Origin: Bartonella vinsonii subsp. arupensis OK-94-513
Lineage (GTDB): Bacteria; Pseudomonadota; Alphaproteobacteria; Rhizobiales; Rhizobiaceae
NCBI RefSeq assembly: GCF_000278235.1
Contig: NZ_JH725037.1
Location: 240,487 to 304,486, forward strand
Reading direction: 5' to 3'
DNA length: 64,000 nt
Both the position numbers and the translations under genes were made by a program. The notes beneath the pieces were generated by a model, which searched no databases, was not told where the DNA came from, and saw nothing but the letters and a program-made list of their open reading frames with translations. Shown piece by piece: positions 30,489 through 40,649 of this stretch (position 1 is the stretch's first letter; the number at the start of each line of letters is the position of its first letter).

Positions 30489-30868
30489 ACATCTATCCTT
30501 GCTTCGCTATTTAATATGAAAATTTGTTCGAAACAGTTTTCAACAGTAACATCCAAGCTTCACACAAAAACCGAACTGCAGGCAGTGTATCTTACCCCCC
30601 ACCGAAAAAAACATATCTCATCTGTACTTGATTATCTTGCACAACTTAAAGCGTCAAGTTAACTATCGTTCATATTACATTTACTTTTCAAACAATAGAT
30701 TAAAGACACCATGCAAAAATCCAACTTACACCGAAAATATTGTCGTCTTTTGAAAATGTATTAAAGAAAGAAAAAACAAAATTTTTATTTTTACCAAGTT
30801 TCACTTGCAATTCTTCAATGAAACGATTAGGAAACGCTTGTTTCAATGATGTAAACTTGAAAATATAT
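30489..30868. other. Spacer between efflux operon and tRNA-Arg
   Basis: 380 bases with no gene. It should contain the efflux operon promoter (reading left) and the tRNA-Arg promoter (reading right). No clear operator palindrome and no divergent TetR or LysR regulator gene is present. Confidence 0.4.
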
Positions 30869-30945
30869 GCACCCGTAGCTCAGCTGGATAGAGCACCAGA
30901 CTACGAATCTGGGGGTCAGGAGTTCGAATCTCTTCGGGTGCGCCA
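30869..30945 (+). tRNA. tRNA-Arg (anticodon ACG)
   Basis: A 77-nt cloverleaf: GCACCCG/CGGGTGC acceptor, AGCTCAGCTGGATAGAGC D-arm, anticodon loop CTACGAA, AGTTCGAATCT T-arm, encoded CCA. The wobble A is normally deaminated to inosine to read CGU/CGC/CGA. Confidence 0.95.
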
Positions 30946-31514
30946 TTATATAAGATTTTCGTTCCTCTTTAGCGCATTATTTGGGTTAGTAAATGCCCCC
31001 CCTTTATGATTCCTTTCGTCATGCGCTTATAGCCTTATTAGATAGCATGCCCCTACTCTTTTGAGTACGAATCGGGATTTCTTGCTGAGTGTCTTTAGAC
31101 ACATGCATCATCTAATATCTTCTGCTATGCGAAAATAGAAATTTTTGAAAATCTCTTTTATCTCTTAAAATTCAAAATAAAATATTTTGTTTTTTCTAAA
31201 GAATTTTTGCCATTTTAACAAAATTCTCCTTCACAAGTTTCAGGGCGATAGCATTCTTTTTTAATAAGATATAAACATTCTGAAGAACATGAACTGTTTC
31301 TGAAAACCGCATTTCTTCTAAAAACTTATCACAATTAAAAACGTAGCGATTTTTTTATTTCTGTTTCCTTTTGGTTTACTCTCTTGTGCAGTATACTATC
31401 TATATCATCGACCTTTGTTATGTTTATCTTAATCTCTGTGTGCTATCCATTCCCTTATCCGATTATAGTATCCGCTCTCAATGTCAATAAAAGCCAAATC
31501 TAAAGAATTTTTCC
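30946..31514. other. Spacer between tRNA-Arg and fhs
   Basis: About 570 AT-rich bases with no gene or clear structure. It should contain the fhs promoter. Confidence 0.4.
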
Positions 31515-33188
31515 ATGCCTAAAACAGATATTGAAATTGCCCGCACTGCTCAAAAGCAGCCCATCACTGAAATTGCACAAAAAATTGGTATTGCGCATGA
31601 AAATCTCATTCCTTATGGACATGATAAAGCTAAAATTTCCTCTGCATACATAAAATCGCTCAATAAAAATCCGGATGGTAAACTTATCCTCGTCACAGCT
31701 ATCAATCCAACACCTGCTGGAGAAGGAAAAACAACGACAACGGTTGGACTCAATGATGCTCTCAATCTCATTGGAAAAAAAACCATAGCCGCCTTGAGAG
31801 AACCATCTTTAGGTCCGTGTTTTGGTGTAAAAGGTGGCGCTGCTGGAGGTGGTTATGCTCAAGTCATACCAATGGATGACCTTAATTTGCATTTTACCGG
31901 CGATTTTCATGCCATTACAGCTGCCCATAATCTTCTTTCCGCAATGATAGATAATCATATCTACTGGGGCAACAGTCTGAACATTGATCCACGCCGCATT
32001 GTTTGGAAGCGAGTCCTTGATATGAATGACCGTGCATTGCGCGATATTGTTGTTTCATTGGGTGGAATAACTAATGGTTTTCCACGTCAAACAGGTTTTG
32101 ATATTACTGTTGCATCCGAAATTATGGCTGTTTTTTGTCTTGCTGAAAATTTGGAAGATCTTTCACAAAGACTCAAAAAAATTATTGTTGCTTATCGTTA
32201 TGATAAAACACCCGTGACAGTTGCTGATCTCAATGCAGAAGGTGCAATGACAGTTCTTCTCAAAGATGCCATGCAGCCTAATCTTGTACAAACCCTTGAA
32301 AATAACCCTGTTCTTGTTCACGGAGGACCTTTTGCCAACATTGCTCATGGCTGTAATTCAGTCATAGCAACAAAAACCGCTTTAAAACTCGCGGATTATG
32401 TTGTCACCGAAGCAGGATTTGGAGCCGATCTCGGAGCAGAAAAATTCTTCAATATTAAATGTAGACAAGCAGGTATTATTCCCGATGCTACAGTGATTGT
32501 CGCAACAATCCGCGCATTAAAAATGAATGGTGGTGTGGAGAAAAATCATCTTTCAGAAGAGAATATCCCTGCTTTACAAAAGGGAACCGATAATCTTTTA
32601 CGGCATATCAAAAATATGCAACACTACGGAATTCCTTGTGTTGTTGCTCTTAATCATTTTGAGAGCGATAGCGATGCTGAAATAAATACATTACAAAAGA
32701 TCGTTGCAACAACCGGGCATAAAGCTGTTGTCTGCACACATTGGAAACAGGGCGGAAAAGGCGCCCTAGAACTTGCACAGGAACTTGTTACTTTGATTGA
32801 AGAAAAAAATACTCATTTTAAAGTCCTGTATCAAGATGACCTTCCACTCGTTCAGAAAATTAATTGTATTATAACAAACTTATATGGTGGGCGTGGAGCC
32901 ATCATCCCCGTCCCTATTCTCAAGCAACTTGAATGTTGGGAAAAAGAGGGTTTTGGTACATACCCTATTTGTATGGCAAAAACACCCTATTCTTTTTCTT
33001 CTGACCCTACCCAATACGGCGCCCCTGTTGATTTTGAAGTTCCTGTACGAGAAGTTCGCCTCTTGGCGGGTGCAGGCTTTATTGTCGTTATTTGCGGAGA
33101 TATCATGACCATGCCTGGCTTACCACATTATCCCGCTGCTGAAAAAATCCATCTTGACAGAAATGATCAGATACAGGGACTTTCGTAA
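31515..33188 (+). CDS. fhs: Formate-tetrahydrofolate ligase
   Basis: It makes 10-formyltetrahydrofolate from formate, ATP and tetrahydrofolate, feeding purine synthesis and initiator formyl-Met-tRNA. 557 residues, the full family length. The P-loop region [16 protein letters not shown] is at about 60-75, followed by the conserved [22 protein letters not shown] (split here at FGV), [12 protein letters not shown], and a C-terminal [20 protein letters not shown]. The ATG at 31515 begins the aligned N-terminus (MPKTDIEIA), though the upstream ribosome-binding site is weak. The gene is monocistronic and closed by the hairpin at 33210-33241. Confidence 0.97.
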   Translation: MPKTDIEIARTAQKQPITEIAQKIGIAHENLIPYGHDKAKISSAYIKSLNKNPDGKLILVTAINPTPAGEGKTTTTVGLNDALNLIGKKTIAALREPSLGPCFGVKGGAAGGGYAQVIPMDDLNLHFTGDFHAITAAHNLLSAMIDNHIYWGNSLNIDPRRIVWKRVLDMNDRALRDIVVSLGGITNGFPRQTGFDITVASEIMAVFCLAENLEDLSQRLKKIIVAYRYDKTPVTVADLNAEGAMTVLLKDAMQPNLVQTLENNPVLVHGGPFANIAHGCNSVIATKTALKLADYVVTEAGFGADLGAEKFFNIKCRQAGIIPDATVIVATIRALKMNGGVEKNHLSEENIPALQKGTDNLLRHIKNMQHYGIPCVVALNHFESDSDAEINTLQKIVATTGHKAVVCTHWKQGGKGALELAQELVTLIEEKNTHFKVLYQDDLPLVQKINCIITNLYGGRGAIIPVPILKQLECWEKEGFGTYPICMAKTPYSFSSDPTQYGAPVDFEVPVREVRLLAGAGFIVVICGDIMTMPGLPHYPAAEKIHLDRNDQIQGLS

Positions 33189-33209
33189 ACGCAGAGCCAT
33201 AAACTCAAT

Positions 33210-33241
33210 CGTTCCTTATAAAAAACATTTTATAAGGAACG
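33210..33241 (+). terminator. Hairpin terminator after fhs
   Basis: A 14-bp stem (CGTTCCTTATAAAA against TTTTATAAGGAACG) with a 4-nt loop, 21 nt past the fhs stop. The downstream T tract is imperfect (AATAGAATTTT), so efficiency is uncertain. Confidence 0.65.
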
Positions 33242-33382
33242 AATAGAATTTTAAAAAGTAATATAGACAAATACCTTATTTATGTGATATGTGTCTCGTA
33301 GTGTATGCCCTTTTATATATGTTTAAAGAGGGTTAGGTTTTTACCTATTATTTGTGAAACTTGAAACAAAGCAGGATAAATC

Positions 33383-33616
33383 GTGCAAGTACTCGTTCGT
33401 GATAACAATGTTGATCAAGCGCTACGTGCGTTAAAGAAAAAGATGCAGCGTGAAGGCATTTTTCGGGAAATGAAGATGCGTGGATATTATGAGAAGCCAT
33501 CTGAAAAGCGTGCTCGTGAAAAGGCTGAAGCTGTTCGTCGTACACGTAAGCTTGCTCGTAAGCGCGCGCAAAGAGAAGGTCTTGTTACGAACGGCCGATC
33601 TTCTGCTGTGAGATAG
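33383..33616 (+). CDS. rpsU: 30S ribosomal protein S21
   Basis: A small, very basic component of the small ribosomal subunit. 77 residues beginning [20 protein letters not shown], with the conserved [16 protein letters not shown] and an Arg/Lys-rich tail. The start is GTG at 33383, preceded by AGGA. Neighbouring ATG codons do not fit the family N-terminus. It is monocistronic in this window. Confidence 0.96.
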   Translation: MQVLVRDNNVDQALRALKKKMQREGIFREMKMRGYYEKPSEKRAREKAEAVRRTRKLARKRAQREGLVTNGRSSAVR

Positions 33617-34908
33617 TGCACTTTTATTGATGTGCTCTTAAAATCGTAGCGATAATGATACAGTGTAATTTCAAGGGTATAGTGCGTGTTATAAGTGTTT
33701 TTTCACTTGTAATTTGTGTATCTCTCTATCTGCTGTATCCGTTCTTAAAATGTGGTGATTAGCTTTAAGAGGCTCTTAAGTGAGCATTTTCTTGTAGTCT
33801 CTTACATTCCTTGAATTAAGTTAAACAGAAAAATACAAATTGCTATCACAGTGTGTCATGGCCTGCATAAAGAATAAAAATATGCAGTTTCAAGCAACCT
33901 TATCCTTCTCACTTAATTCAATGAGGTGCTGAAACTCTCTAATTTTTGAGTTTTTTATTTTCTTTTCATCTTAAAGAATGAATATTCTGAGTTTTTATCA
34001 GTTTATAATCAGATTGGTTTCTACTGAGATAAATTCTACTTTCTCACTACTTATAGATTCACTTCACAGATTCTACGGGTAAGCGCTGCTCTTAATCTCC
34101 TGTTCAATTTTATACTTCTCTTCTTCGTTGGTACAAAAACTGAAATCAAGCATAAACAACTCTGTATTTTAATGCGTGAATATATCCTCTATGCCCTGTA
34201 AAACAATAGTTTCTAGCACTTCCTAAGACTTGAAATTGATGTATGCTCACCCCGGCTCTCTCTATTTTTCTACCACACTACAGCGTTACCAATTAAAAGT
34301 AGATTGTCGTTTAGTATACTCCTATAACCAAACCACAAAATTTGTAAGATCTGTTAACACTGAAAAACGCTATCTTTACAATCCACAAAATCGCAAGCCA
34401 ACTTCTCATAGCTTGTCCTCCCCTCAATGTTGCTTATCTTGTATTAAAACAATTCATGAACTCTACATATCATTTTATTCTAAAACTACTTTTCAAATCA
34501 TAAACCTATCCTGTTATTGAACGTTTTTTGATTATAATACGCATAGAGTGGTATCCCTTTTCAGAATTAAACCACACAGATAGATGCACTATTTTTATAA
34601 TCTTATCTGTTATAGAAAACTGACACTGTTTTAAGATATTCAACCGTCACAACACTCGATATTTATCTTAAATCTACAAAAACTGGATGAGAATTGAATA
34701 TTGATTTACAGACACACTTTAATAAACAAAATAAGCATTAGAAAATTTAAACGTTTGTTCCACTTATTTCACTATTTTTGTAAACAATTTCCTCATTGTT
34801 TAGATCTCTTTAACTAGCTGTATGCCATATCTTTAATCCAACTCTCAATCCTATCTTCCAGATCTTAGATTGCCAATATATAGAAACGAAGAGATAAAAG
34901 GTTTAAGT
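33617..34908. other. Gene-free spacer, about 1.3 kb
   Basis: AT-rich DNA after rpsU. The longest frame (34230-34520, plus) has a TTG start, no ribosome-binding site and no recognisable motif, so I do not call it. No RNA gene was recognised. Confidence 0.45.
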
Positions 34909-35493
34909 GTGCAAAATTCTAGTTGGTTTCAGTTTTCAATACGCACAGCATTCATCCTCATAGCAGGAATCTTTGTATTGAGTTCATCTCGTTTTTTGCA
35001 CGCACAAACACTCAATCAAAATTCAGGGCAAAATTCAGGGCAAAATTTAGGACCAAGTGGTTTACCACTTCCGCGCTTTGCTTCGATTAAACCCACCCGT
35101 GTAAATGTGCGCATCGGACCAGGAAGCAATTATTCTATCCTTTTTACCTATAAAAAACAGGGATTGCCTATTGAAATCATCCAAGAATATGATCAATGGC
35201 GTAAAATCCGTGATGCCGAAGGTGATGAGGGGTGGGTATATCAATCTCTTTTATCAGGAAAACGGACCGTTATAACTGTTCCATGGCAAAAAGATAAAAC
35301 AAAAAGACTCATGCTTCGCAAAAGCCCCGCAGACAATGCAGAACTTGTGGCAGAGATAGAACCTAACGTCGTTGGAAATATTCGTCAATGCGATGGACAT
35401 TGGTGTGAATTAAGCATTCATAATATTCGAGGATGGCTTCATCAAACTCAGTTATGGGGGATCTACCCTGATGAAAAAATTAAAGGTTGGTGA
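34909..35493 (+). CDS. Exported bacterial SH3-domain protein, about 194 aa
   Basis: A probable periplasmic protein. An N-terminal hydrophobic segment (FSIRTAFILIAGIFVLSSS) ends in HAQ, a plausible signal-peptidase site near residue 33. An Asn/Gln/Gly/Ser repeat (NSGQNSGQNLG) follows. An SH3-like domain (TRVNVRIGPGSNYSILFTYK, then GLPIEIIQEYDQWRKI and GWVYQSLLSG) and a second SH3-like half (MLRKSPADNAELVAEI to RGWLHQTQLWGIYP) fill the rest. Bacterial SH3 domains commonly bind peptidoglycan peptides. The frame is open to a TTG at 34870. I chose GTG at 34909, which has AAAGG upstream, but the start is uncertain. It is convergent with irr. Confidence 0.8.
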   Translation: MQNSSWFQFSIRTAFILIAGIFVLSSSRFLHAQTLNQNSGQNSGQNLGPSGLPLPRFASIKPTRVNVRIGPGSNYSILFTYKKQGLPIEIIQEYDQWRKIRDAEGDEGWVYQSLLSGKRTVITVPWQKDKTKRLMLRKSPADNAELVAEIEPNVVGNIRQCDGHWCELSIHNIRGWLHQTQLWGIYPDEKIKGW

Positions 35494-35556
35494 ACTTTCA
35501 CAAAAACATACTTAAAGTTTGCCAATTGTTGAATTTTCTCTGTCTTAATAATCAGA

Positions 35557-36069
35557 TCAACTTTTCGGCTTTAACCGAATTATCAAATCAACATGCGAAA
35601 TTTCCATACCTTCTGGCGCCTGAGGCAAATTCCCAATGATAGGAGTTTCTTCCAAGTCACAAGGAATATCAAGAATACGGTTTTCACCTTCTATATAAAA
35701 ATGATAGTGGTCAGATGTATTGGTATCAAACCAAGTTTTCGAACCTTCCACAGCAATAATCCGTAATAATCCTGCTTCCGTAAATTGATGAAGCGTATTA
35801 TAAACTGTTGCTAAAGACACAGGCACACCCAACGCAATCGCCTCTTCATAGAGCTCTTCAGCAGCAATATGACGATTCCCTTGAGAAAAAATCATATGAG
35901 CAAGTTCTAACCGCTGGCGTGTTGGCCGCAAACCATTTTGACGCAAATGTTTTTCTAACATAGAGATGGAATAAGAATGCAAAACCTTTCCACAGTCTTT
36001 TTCAGATTGTTGTTCTTCATTTAAACCTAAATTGTCGACATTCATTGACATATTAAAACCACAATGCAT
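35557..36069 (-). CDS. irr: Iron response regulator Irr (Fur family)
   Basis: A Fur-superfamily repressor/activator that senses iron through haem status in Hyphomicrobiales. 170 residues. The winged helix spans about 38-105 (LRPTRQRLELAHMIF, GVPVSLATVYNTLHQFTEAG), and the C-terminal domain has EGSKTWFDTNTSDHYHF and PEGMEISHVDLIIRLK. The usual Irr HHH haem/metal motif reads HYH here. I see no Cys-Pro haem-regulatory motif near the N-terminus. It is transcribed divergently from fabA, the conserved rhizobial arrangement. In Bartonella, Irr is known to act on haem-binding surface proteins; regulation of the flanking genes is inferred. The precise start (36069, 36051 or 36045) is unresolved. Confidence 0.9.
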   Translation of the reverse strand: MHCGFNMSMNVDNLGLNEEQQSEKDCGKVLHSYSISMLEKHLRQNGLRPTRQRLELAHMIFSQGNRHIAAEELYEEAIALGVPVSLATVYNTLHQFTEAGLLRIIAVEGSKTWFDTNTSDHYHFYIEGENRILDIPCDLEETPIIGNLPQAPEGMEISHVDLIIRLKPKS

Positions 36070-36280
36070 TTTCGTTTAAAGAAGGTTAAAATGCCAAAAA
36101 TAGAAACAATACGTATATTTATATTCCATTTTTTAAATAACCCACCATGTAGGATACATAAAAAAGGGCCTTTGTCATTAAAAATGATATAAAATCATTT
36201 CCCTCTCCTTAAAATTTGCTCTAAAAGTAAGTTTGGGAAAAGCGCAGAAGTAAAAATATATGCAAATAAATGGAGTAACA

Positions 36281-36790
36281 ATGGCTGAACAAAAGTCTCG
36301 CTACACTTATGAAGAGCTTCTAAGCTGCGCTCGCGGCGAAATGTTTGGTAAGGGTAACGCGCAGTTACCTGCACCCCCTATGTTGATGATTCATCGAATC
36401 ACTCAAATTAGTGAAACTGGCGGTGAATACAACAAAGGAATGGTTCGTGCCGAATTTGACATTACTTCAGACCTATGGTTCTTTGACTGTCACTTTATAG
36501 GTGATCCGGTCATGCCAGGATGTCTCGGTTTAGATGCTATGTGGCAATTAACAGGTTTTTTTCTCGGTTGGTTAGGCGAACCAGGAAAAGGAAGGGCTAT
36601 CTCAACCGGTGAAGTAAAATTATCAGGCATGGTAACTCCGCAAACCAAACTGCTTGAATATGGAATAGATTTTAAACGTATCCGGCGTGGAAATTTGGTC
36701 TTAGGAATAGCAGATGGATGGGTAAAAGCAGATGGTGAATCCATCTATAAAGCGAGTGATTTACGTGTTGCTTTATTTAAAGAAGACTGA
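36281..36790 (+). CDS. fabA: 3-hydroxydecanoyl-ACP dehydratase/isomerase
   Basis: It dehydrates 3-hydroxyacyl-ACP and isomerises trans-2- to cis-3-decenoyl-ACP, the branch point to unsaturated fatty acids. 169 residues, matching the family. The active-site histidine lies in [20 protein letters not shown], with the catalytic aspartate in GLDAMWQL. The start at 36281 ([12 protein letters not shown]) was preferred over an ATG 21 nt upstream because GGAG lies at the right distance and it fits the family. It is the first gene of fabA-fabB-fabI. Confidence 0.96.
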   Translation: MAEQKSRYTYEELLSCARGEMFGKGNAQLPAPPMLMIHRITQISETGGEYNKGMVRAEFDITSDLWFFDCHFIGDPVMPGCLGLDAMWQLTGFFLGWLGEPGKGRAISTGEVKLSGMVTPQTKLLEYGIDFKRIRRGNLVLGIADGWVKADGESIYKASDLRVALFKED

Positions 36791-36830
36791 AATTATTTGC
36801 ATTAAAAGGGGCATAAACAAGGAGGTATGA

Positions 36831-38051
36831 ATGCGTCGAGTTGTTGTAACCGGAATGGGAATTGTCTCCGCGATTGGAAATAACCCTGGAGATGTTTTAA
36901 CCAGTTTGTATGAAGCAAAATCTGGGATTTCCTATGCCCCCCAATATGCCGAATTAGGCTTTCGTAGTAGAGTTTATGGAAAACCTGATATTGATATAGA
37001 AGAATTGGTGGACCGACGTGCTTTGCGTTTTCATGGACGGGGAACTGCTTGGAATCACATCGCCATGGATCAAGCAATTGTTGATGCGGGGTTAGAGCTT
37101 CATGAAGTATCAAATGAACGTACAGGTATCATTATGGGCTCGGGAGGCCCTTCAACTCAATCAATTGTTGAAGCCGCTGACATTACACACCAAAAAGGAC
37201 CAAAGCGCGTTGGCCCTTTTGTTGTGCCTAAAGCAATGAGTTCTACAGCATCTGCAACGCTTGCAACTTTTTTTAAAATTAAAGGTGTGAACTATTCGAT
37301 CTCTTCGGCCTGTGCTACTTCTAATCATTGTATCGGCAATGCTTACGAGTTGATACAATACGGCAAGCAGGATCGTATCTTTGCTGGTGGTTGCGAAGAT
37401 TTGGACTGGACATTATCTGTTTTGTTCGACGCTATGGGCGCCATGTCTAGCAAATATAATGACGTACCAGAAAAAGCTTCACGTGCCTATGATGTCAATC
37501 GTGATGGATTTGTTATTGCTGGTGGAGCAGGTGTTTTGGTTCTTGAAGAGCTAGAACTTGCCAAAGCACGTGGTGCAAAAATCTATGGAGAAATTGTCGG
37601 ATATGGCGCTACATCTGATGGACATGACATGGTTGCTCCATCTGGTGAAGGAGCAGAACGATGCATGCGTATGGCACTTGCAACGGTCAATAATAAAATT
37701 GATTATATCAACCCCCATGCAACAGCAACGCCTGTTGGTGATCCCCCCGAAATAGAAGCAATCCGTCGTATCTTTGGAGAAGGCGATCAGTGTCCACCAA
37801 TTTCCGCCACAAAATCCCTGACTGGTCATTCCTTAGGAGCTGCAGGTGTTCAAGAGGCAATCTATACACTGTTAATGATGAATCACAATTTTATTTGCGA
37901 AAGCGCCCATATTGAAGAACTTGATCCAGCTTTTATCAATATGCCAATAGTTCGTGAACGTCGTGATCATCAACAACTTAATACTGTATTATCAAATACA
38001 TTTGGCTTTGGTGGTACCAATGCAACGCTCGTTTTCCAACGCTATGTGTAA
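36831..38051 (+). CDS. fabB: 3-oxoacyl-ACP synthase I
   Basis: A condensing enzyme that elongates acyl-ACP with malonyl-ACP and is needed for unsaturated chains made by FabA. 406 residues. The active-site cysteine is in [12 protein letters not shown] (about 162), and the histidines are in [11 protein letters not shown] and [12 protein letters not shown]. The C-terminal [11 protein letters not shown] is the thiolase-fold signature. An excellent AAGGAGGT ribosome-binding site precedes the start. It follows fabA by 40 nt and is cotranscribed in all likelihood. Confidence 0.97.
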   Translation: MRRVVVTGMGIVSAIGNNPGDVLTSLYEAKSGISYAPQYAELGFRSRVYGKPDIDIEELVDRRALRFHGRGTAWNHIAMDQAIVDAGLELHEVSNERTGIIMGSGGPSTQSIVEAADITHQKGPKRVGPFVVPKAMSSTASATLATFFKIKGVNYSISSACATSNHCIGNAYELIQYGKQDRIFAGGCEDLDWTLSVLFDAMGAMSSKYNDVPEKASRAYDVNRDGFVIAGGAGVLVLEELELAKARGAKIYGEIVGYGATSDGHDMVAPSGEGAERCMRMALATVNNKIDYINPHATATPVGDPPEIEAIRRIFGEGDQCPPISATKSLTGHSLGAAGVQEAIYTLLMMNHNFICESAHIEELDPAFINMPIVRERRDHQQLNTVLSNTFGFGGTNATLVFQRYV

Positions 38052-38102
38052 ATTAAGAGTTCTTAGCGGATTGAAAAAAAGCATAGTTTTATGGAGAATA
38101 GT

Positions 38103-38921
38103 ATGAAAGGTTTGATGGAGGGCAAACGTGGCCTTATTATGGGGGTTGCAAATGATCACTCAATTGCTTGGGGCATCGCCTGTCAACTTGCAAAAGAAGG
38201 AGCTGAATTAGCATTTACCTATCAAGGAGACGCTTTCGGAAAACGAGTTCAACCACTAGCGGAAAAACTCGGTTGCAAATTATTACTTGAATGCGATGTT
38301 GAAAAAATTGAAAATCTTGATCGTGTCTTTGAATATCTTGAAAAAGAATGGAAAACGATTGATTTTATTGTTCATGCTATTGGTTTTTCAGATAAAACTC
38401 AGCTCAAAGGACGTTACGTTGATGTTACAACACGTGAAAATTTTAAACGCACTATGGTTATTTCAGCTTACTCCTTTACTGAAATTGCCCAGCGTGCTGG
38501 TAAGCTTATGCCAAATGGAGGTGCACTTTTAACGCTCACTTATGGAGCTTCACAGCAAGTTGTCCCTAATTACAATATCATGGGTGTGGCCAAAGCTGCT
38601 TTAGAAGCTATGGTACGCTATTTAGCAGCAGATTTTGGCCCTCAAAATATCCGTGTCAATGCAATTTCAGCGGGACCTGTTAGGACATTAGCAGGTAATG
38701 GTATTGCATCTGCGCGCGCCATCTTCTCATATCAACGCCGTAATGCGCCATTGCGCCGCACTGTAAACATTCATGAAATCGGAAAATCTGCTCTTTACCT
38801 ACTTTCTGACTTATCATCAGGCGTTACTGGTGAAATTCATTATGTTGATTCAGGCTATAACATTATGTCTATGCCAACACTTGAAGAGCTAAAACAGAGT
38901 GAAGAAACGCAAGGAGAATGA
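38103..38921 (+). CDS. fabI: Enoyl-ACP reductase (NADH)
   Basis: It catalyses the last step of each fatty-acid elongation cycle. 272 residues with a short-chain dehydrogenase fold: MGVANDHSIAWGIA at the cofactor site, and the catalytic pair Y-x6-K in YNIMGVAKAAL. The start at 38103 (MKGLMEGKRG) has GGAG 7 nt upstream and matches homologues; an ATG 12 nt earlier is in frame but poorly placed. Third gene of the fabA-B-I operon. Its C-terminus ends in a charged tail (LEELKQSEETQGE). Confidence 0.96.
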   Translation: MKGLMEGKRGLIMGVANDHSIAWGIACQLAKEGAELAFTYQGDAFGKRVQPLAEKLGCKLLLECDVEKIENLDRVFEYLEKEWKTIDFIVHAIGFSDKTQLKGRYVDVTTRENFKRTMVISAYSFTEIAQRAGKLMPNGGALLTLTYGASQQVVPNYNIMGVAKAALEAMVRYLAADFGPQNIRVNAISAGPVRTLAGNGIASARAIFSYQRRNAPLRRTVNIHEIGKSALYLLSDLSSGVTGEIHYVDSGYNIMSMPTLEELKQSEETQGE

Positions 38922-39199
38922 CTTTTCATAATACTTTAAAAAGTGCAAAAATTAATTCATGTGTGTAGCGTATTTAAAATATATTGCCTGCTTTTTCTGA
39001 CATAAATGCTATGGGTGATGAGAAGAGATTTCTTATTTTTAGAAGATATGACTTAGGCAACAACTCCAGTTATATTAGGCACAAAACTGACTCATATAAA
39101 CCTGCAATCCATTAAAGGATTTCTGCTTTGTTAGTTGATCAGCGCAATCGGTTATCCGGTTCTTGTTGGTAACTATATCATATCTCTCATCTATTTGAA

Positions 39200-40225
39200 T
39201 CATTTAAAGCGTACTGTGTCATCCCTCTCACTTTTGAGTGACCGGCTTAATAATGTATTAGCTGCGTCCGCTACGCTTTTATCACAAAATAGGACTTGAT
39301 AAAGCTGCTCTGTAATTGGCATTTCTACCCCAATACGTTGTGCTAATGTACGCACTTCTTTCGTATTTAAATAACCTTCAACAACTTGACCAACCTGTTT
39401 TTCGGCTTTTTCTCTCTCCATTCCTTGGCCAAGCAGTATTCCGAAACGGCGATTGCGCGACTGGTTATCAGTACATGTCAAAATCAGATCACCTAAACCT
39501 GTCATACCCATGAATGTGGAAAGATCTGCACCCATTGCAACGCCTAAACGACTGATTTCAGTTAAGCCTCGTGTGATAAGAGCTATTCGAGCGTTTGCTC
39601 CAAATCCCATGCCATCTGATATTCCTGCACCGATAGCAATGACATTTTTGACTGCTCCACCTAATTGAACACCGATCATATCTGGATTTTTATAAATTCT
39701 AAAATTTTTGCTACAATGGAAAAGTTGCTGTAGCTCTTCACTAAATTCAGCATCAGAAGCTGCTACCGTAATTGCTGTCGGCATGCCAATAGCAAGTTCT
39801 TTAGCAAAAGTTGGTCCAGACAAGACAGCTAAAGGAATTTTATCACCTAAAACCTCACGAGCAACTTCTTGTAAGAGGCGTCCCGTACCATGTTCTAAGC
39901 CTTTTGTTGCCCAAATAACACGTGAATTCTGATCCAAATAAGGCTTAATATTGCACAATACCTCACGAAATACATGGCTTGGGACAACAATCAATATATT
40001 GGAGCTTGCTGTTATTGCAGTTTCAAGAGAAGTTTCAAGCAATAGATTTTCTGGAAACCGAATATCGGGTAAAAATATTTGATTACAGCGATGTTTTTGT
40101 AATTTTCTGATATGTTGAGGATTATATCCCCAAAGTAAAACACGATGCTCGTTACGGGCAAGAGCAACGGCTAATGCAGTGCCAAAAGAGCCAGCACCAA
40201 TAATTGTTATCGAATCGGCTTTCAT
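39200..40225 (-). CDS. gpsA: Glycerol-3-phosphate dehydrogenase [NAD(P)+]
   Basis: It reduces dihydroxyacetone phosphate to sn-glycerol 3-phosphate for phospholipid synthesis. 341 residues. The Rossmann motif [14 protein letters not shown] is at the N-terminus. Further signatures are [23 protein letters not shown], the catalytic lysine in [15 protein letters not shown], and [12 protein letters not shown]. It is monocistronic, convergent with fabI. Confidence 0.96.
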   Translation of the reverse strand: MKADSITIIGAGSFGTALAVALARNEHRVLLWGYNPQHIRKLQKHRCNQIFLPDIRFPENLLLETSLETAITASSNILIVVPSHVFREVLCNIKPYLDQNSRVIWATKGLEHGTGRLLQEVAREVLGDKIPLAVLSGPTFAKELAIGMPTAITVAASDAEFSEELQQLFHCSKNFRIYKNPDMIGVQLGGAVKNVIAIGAGISDGMGFGANARIALITRGLTEISRLGVAMGADLSTFMGMTGLGDLILTCTDNQSRNRRFGILLGQGMEREKAEKQVGQVVEGYLNTKEVRTLAQRIGVEMPITEQLYQVLFCDKSVADAANTLLSRSLKSERDDTVRFK

Positions 40226-40599
40226 TAAAATTTCTGATTATTTTCCAAATTTTCAGTTCTCATCATACGCTATAATATATTCAAAAGAGCATTTTTAATA
40301 TAAATTCACTGAATTTGAAAACACTCTTTTTTCATAACTTTACCTCACACAACATAAAATCTTTTAAAATTTCTCATGTTCTATACTGAATTGTATAAAC
40401 ATCATTTCTGCTACATTCTATAAATAGCTCTTTGTCTCAAATAAAATTAAGATTACGCTAGACTAGCCATGGATTTTTTTGTTTTAGAATAAAAGTATAA
40501 TCCAAATTGTAATGATCCCCTAAACAATTACCCGGCTGGTACCCTATCTTCATATCTACCTTATGTCCCGCAATATTTTCGCAACTAGTGCCTACAAAA
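40226..40599. other. Spacer between gpsA and the cyo terminator
   Basis: About 370 AT-rich bases, containing the gpsA promoter region and nothing else I can support. Confidence 0.4.
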
Positions 40600-40626
40600 A
40601 AAGCCAATGCACTTGGCATTGGCTTT
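40600..40626 (-). terminator. Rho-independent terminator of the cyo operon
   Basis: An 11-bp stem (AAAGCCAATGC against GCATTGGCTTT) with a 5-nt loop. On the minus strand a T run continues. It begins 23 nt past the cyoD stop. Confidence 0.88.
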
Positions 40627-40649
40627 ATAGATAATTTGATTCTTAGTCA

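Noticed and set aside
30740-31009. 89-codon plus-strand frame
   Set aside because: It runs straight through the tRNA-Arg(ACG) gene; the tRNA explains the sequence.
34230-34520. 96-codon frame in the rpsU downstream gap
   Set aside because: TTG start, no ribosome-binding site, composition of random AT-rich DNA, no motif recognised.
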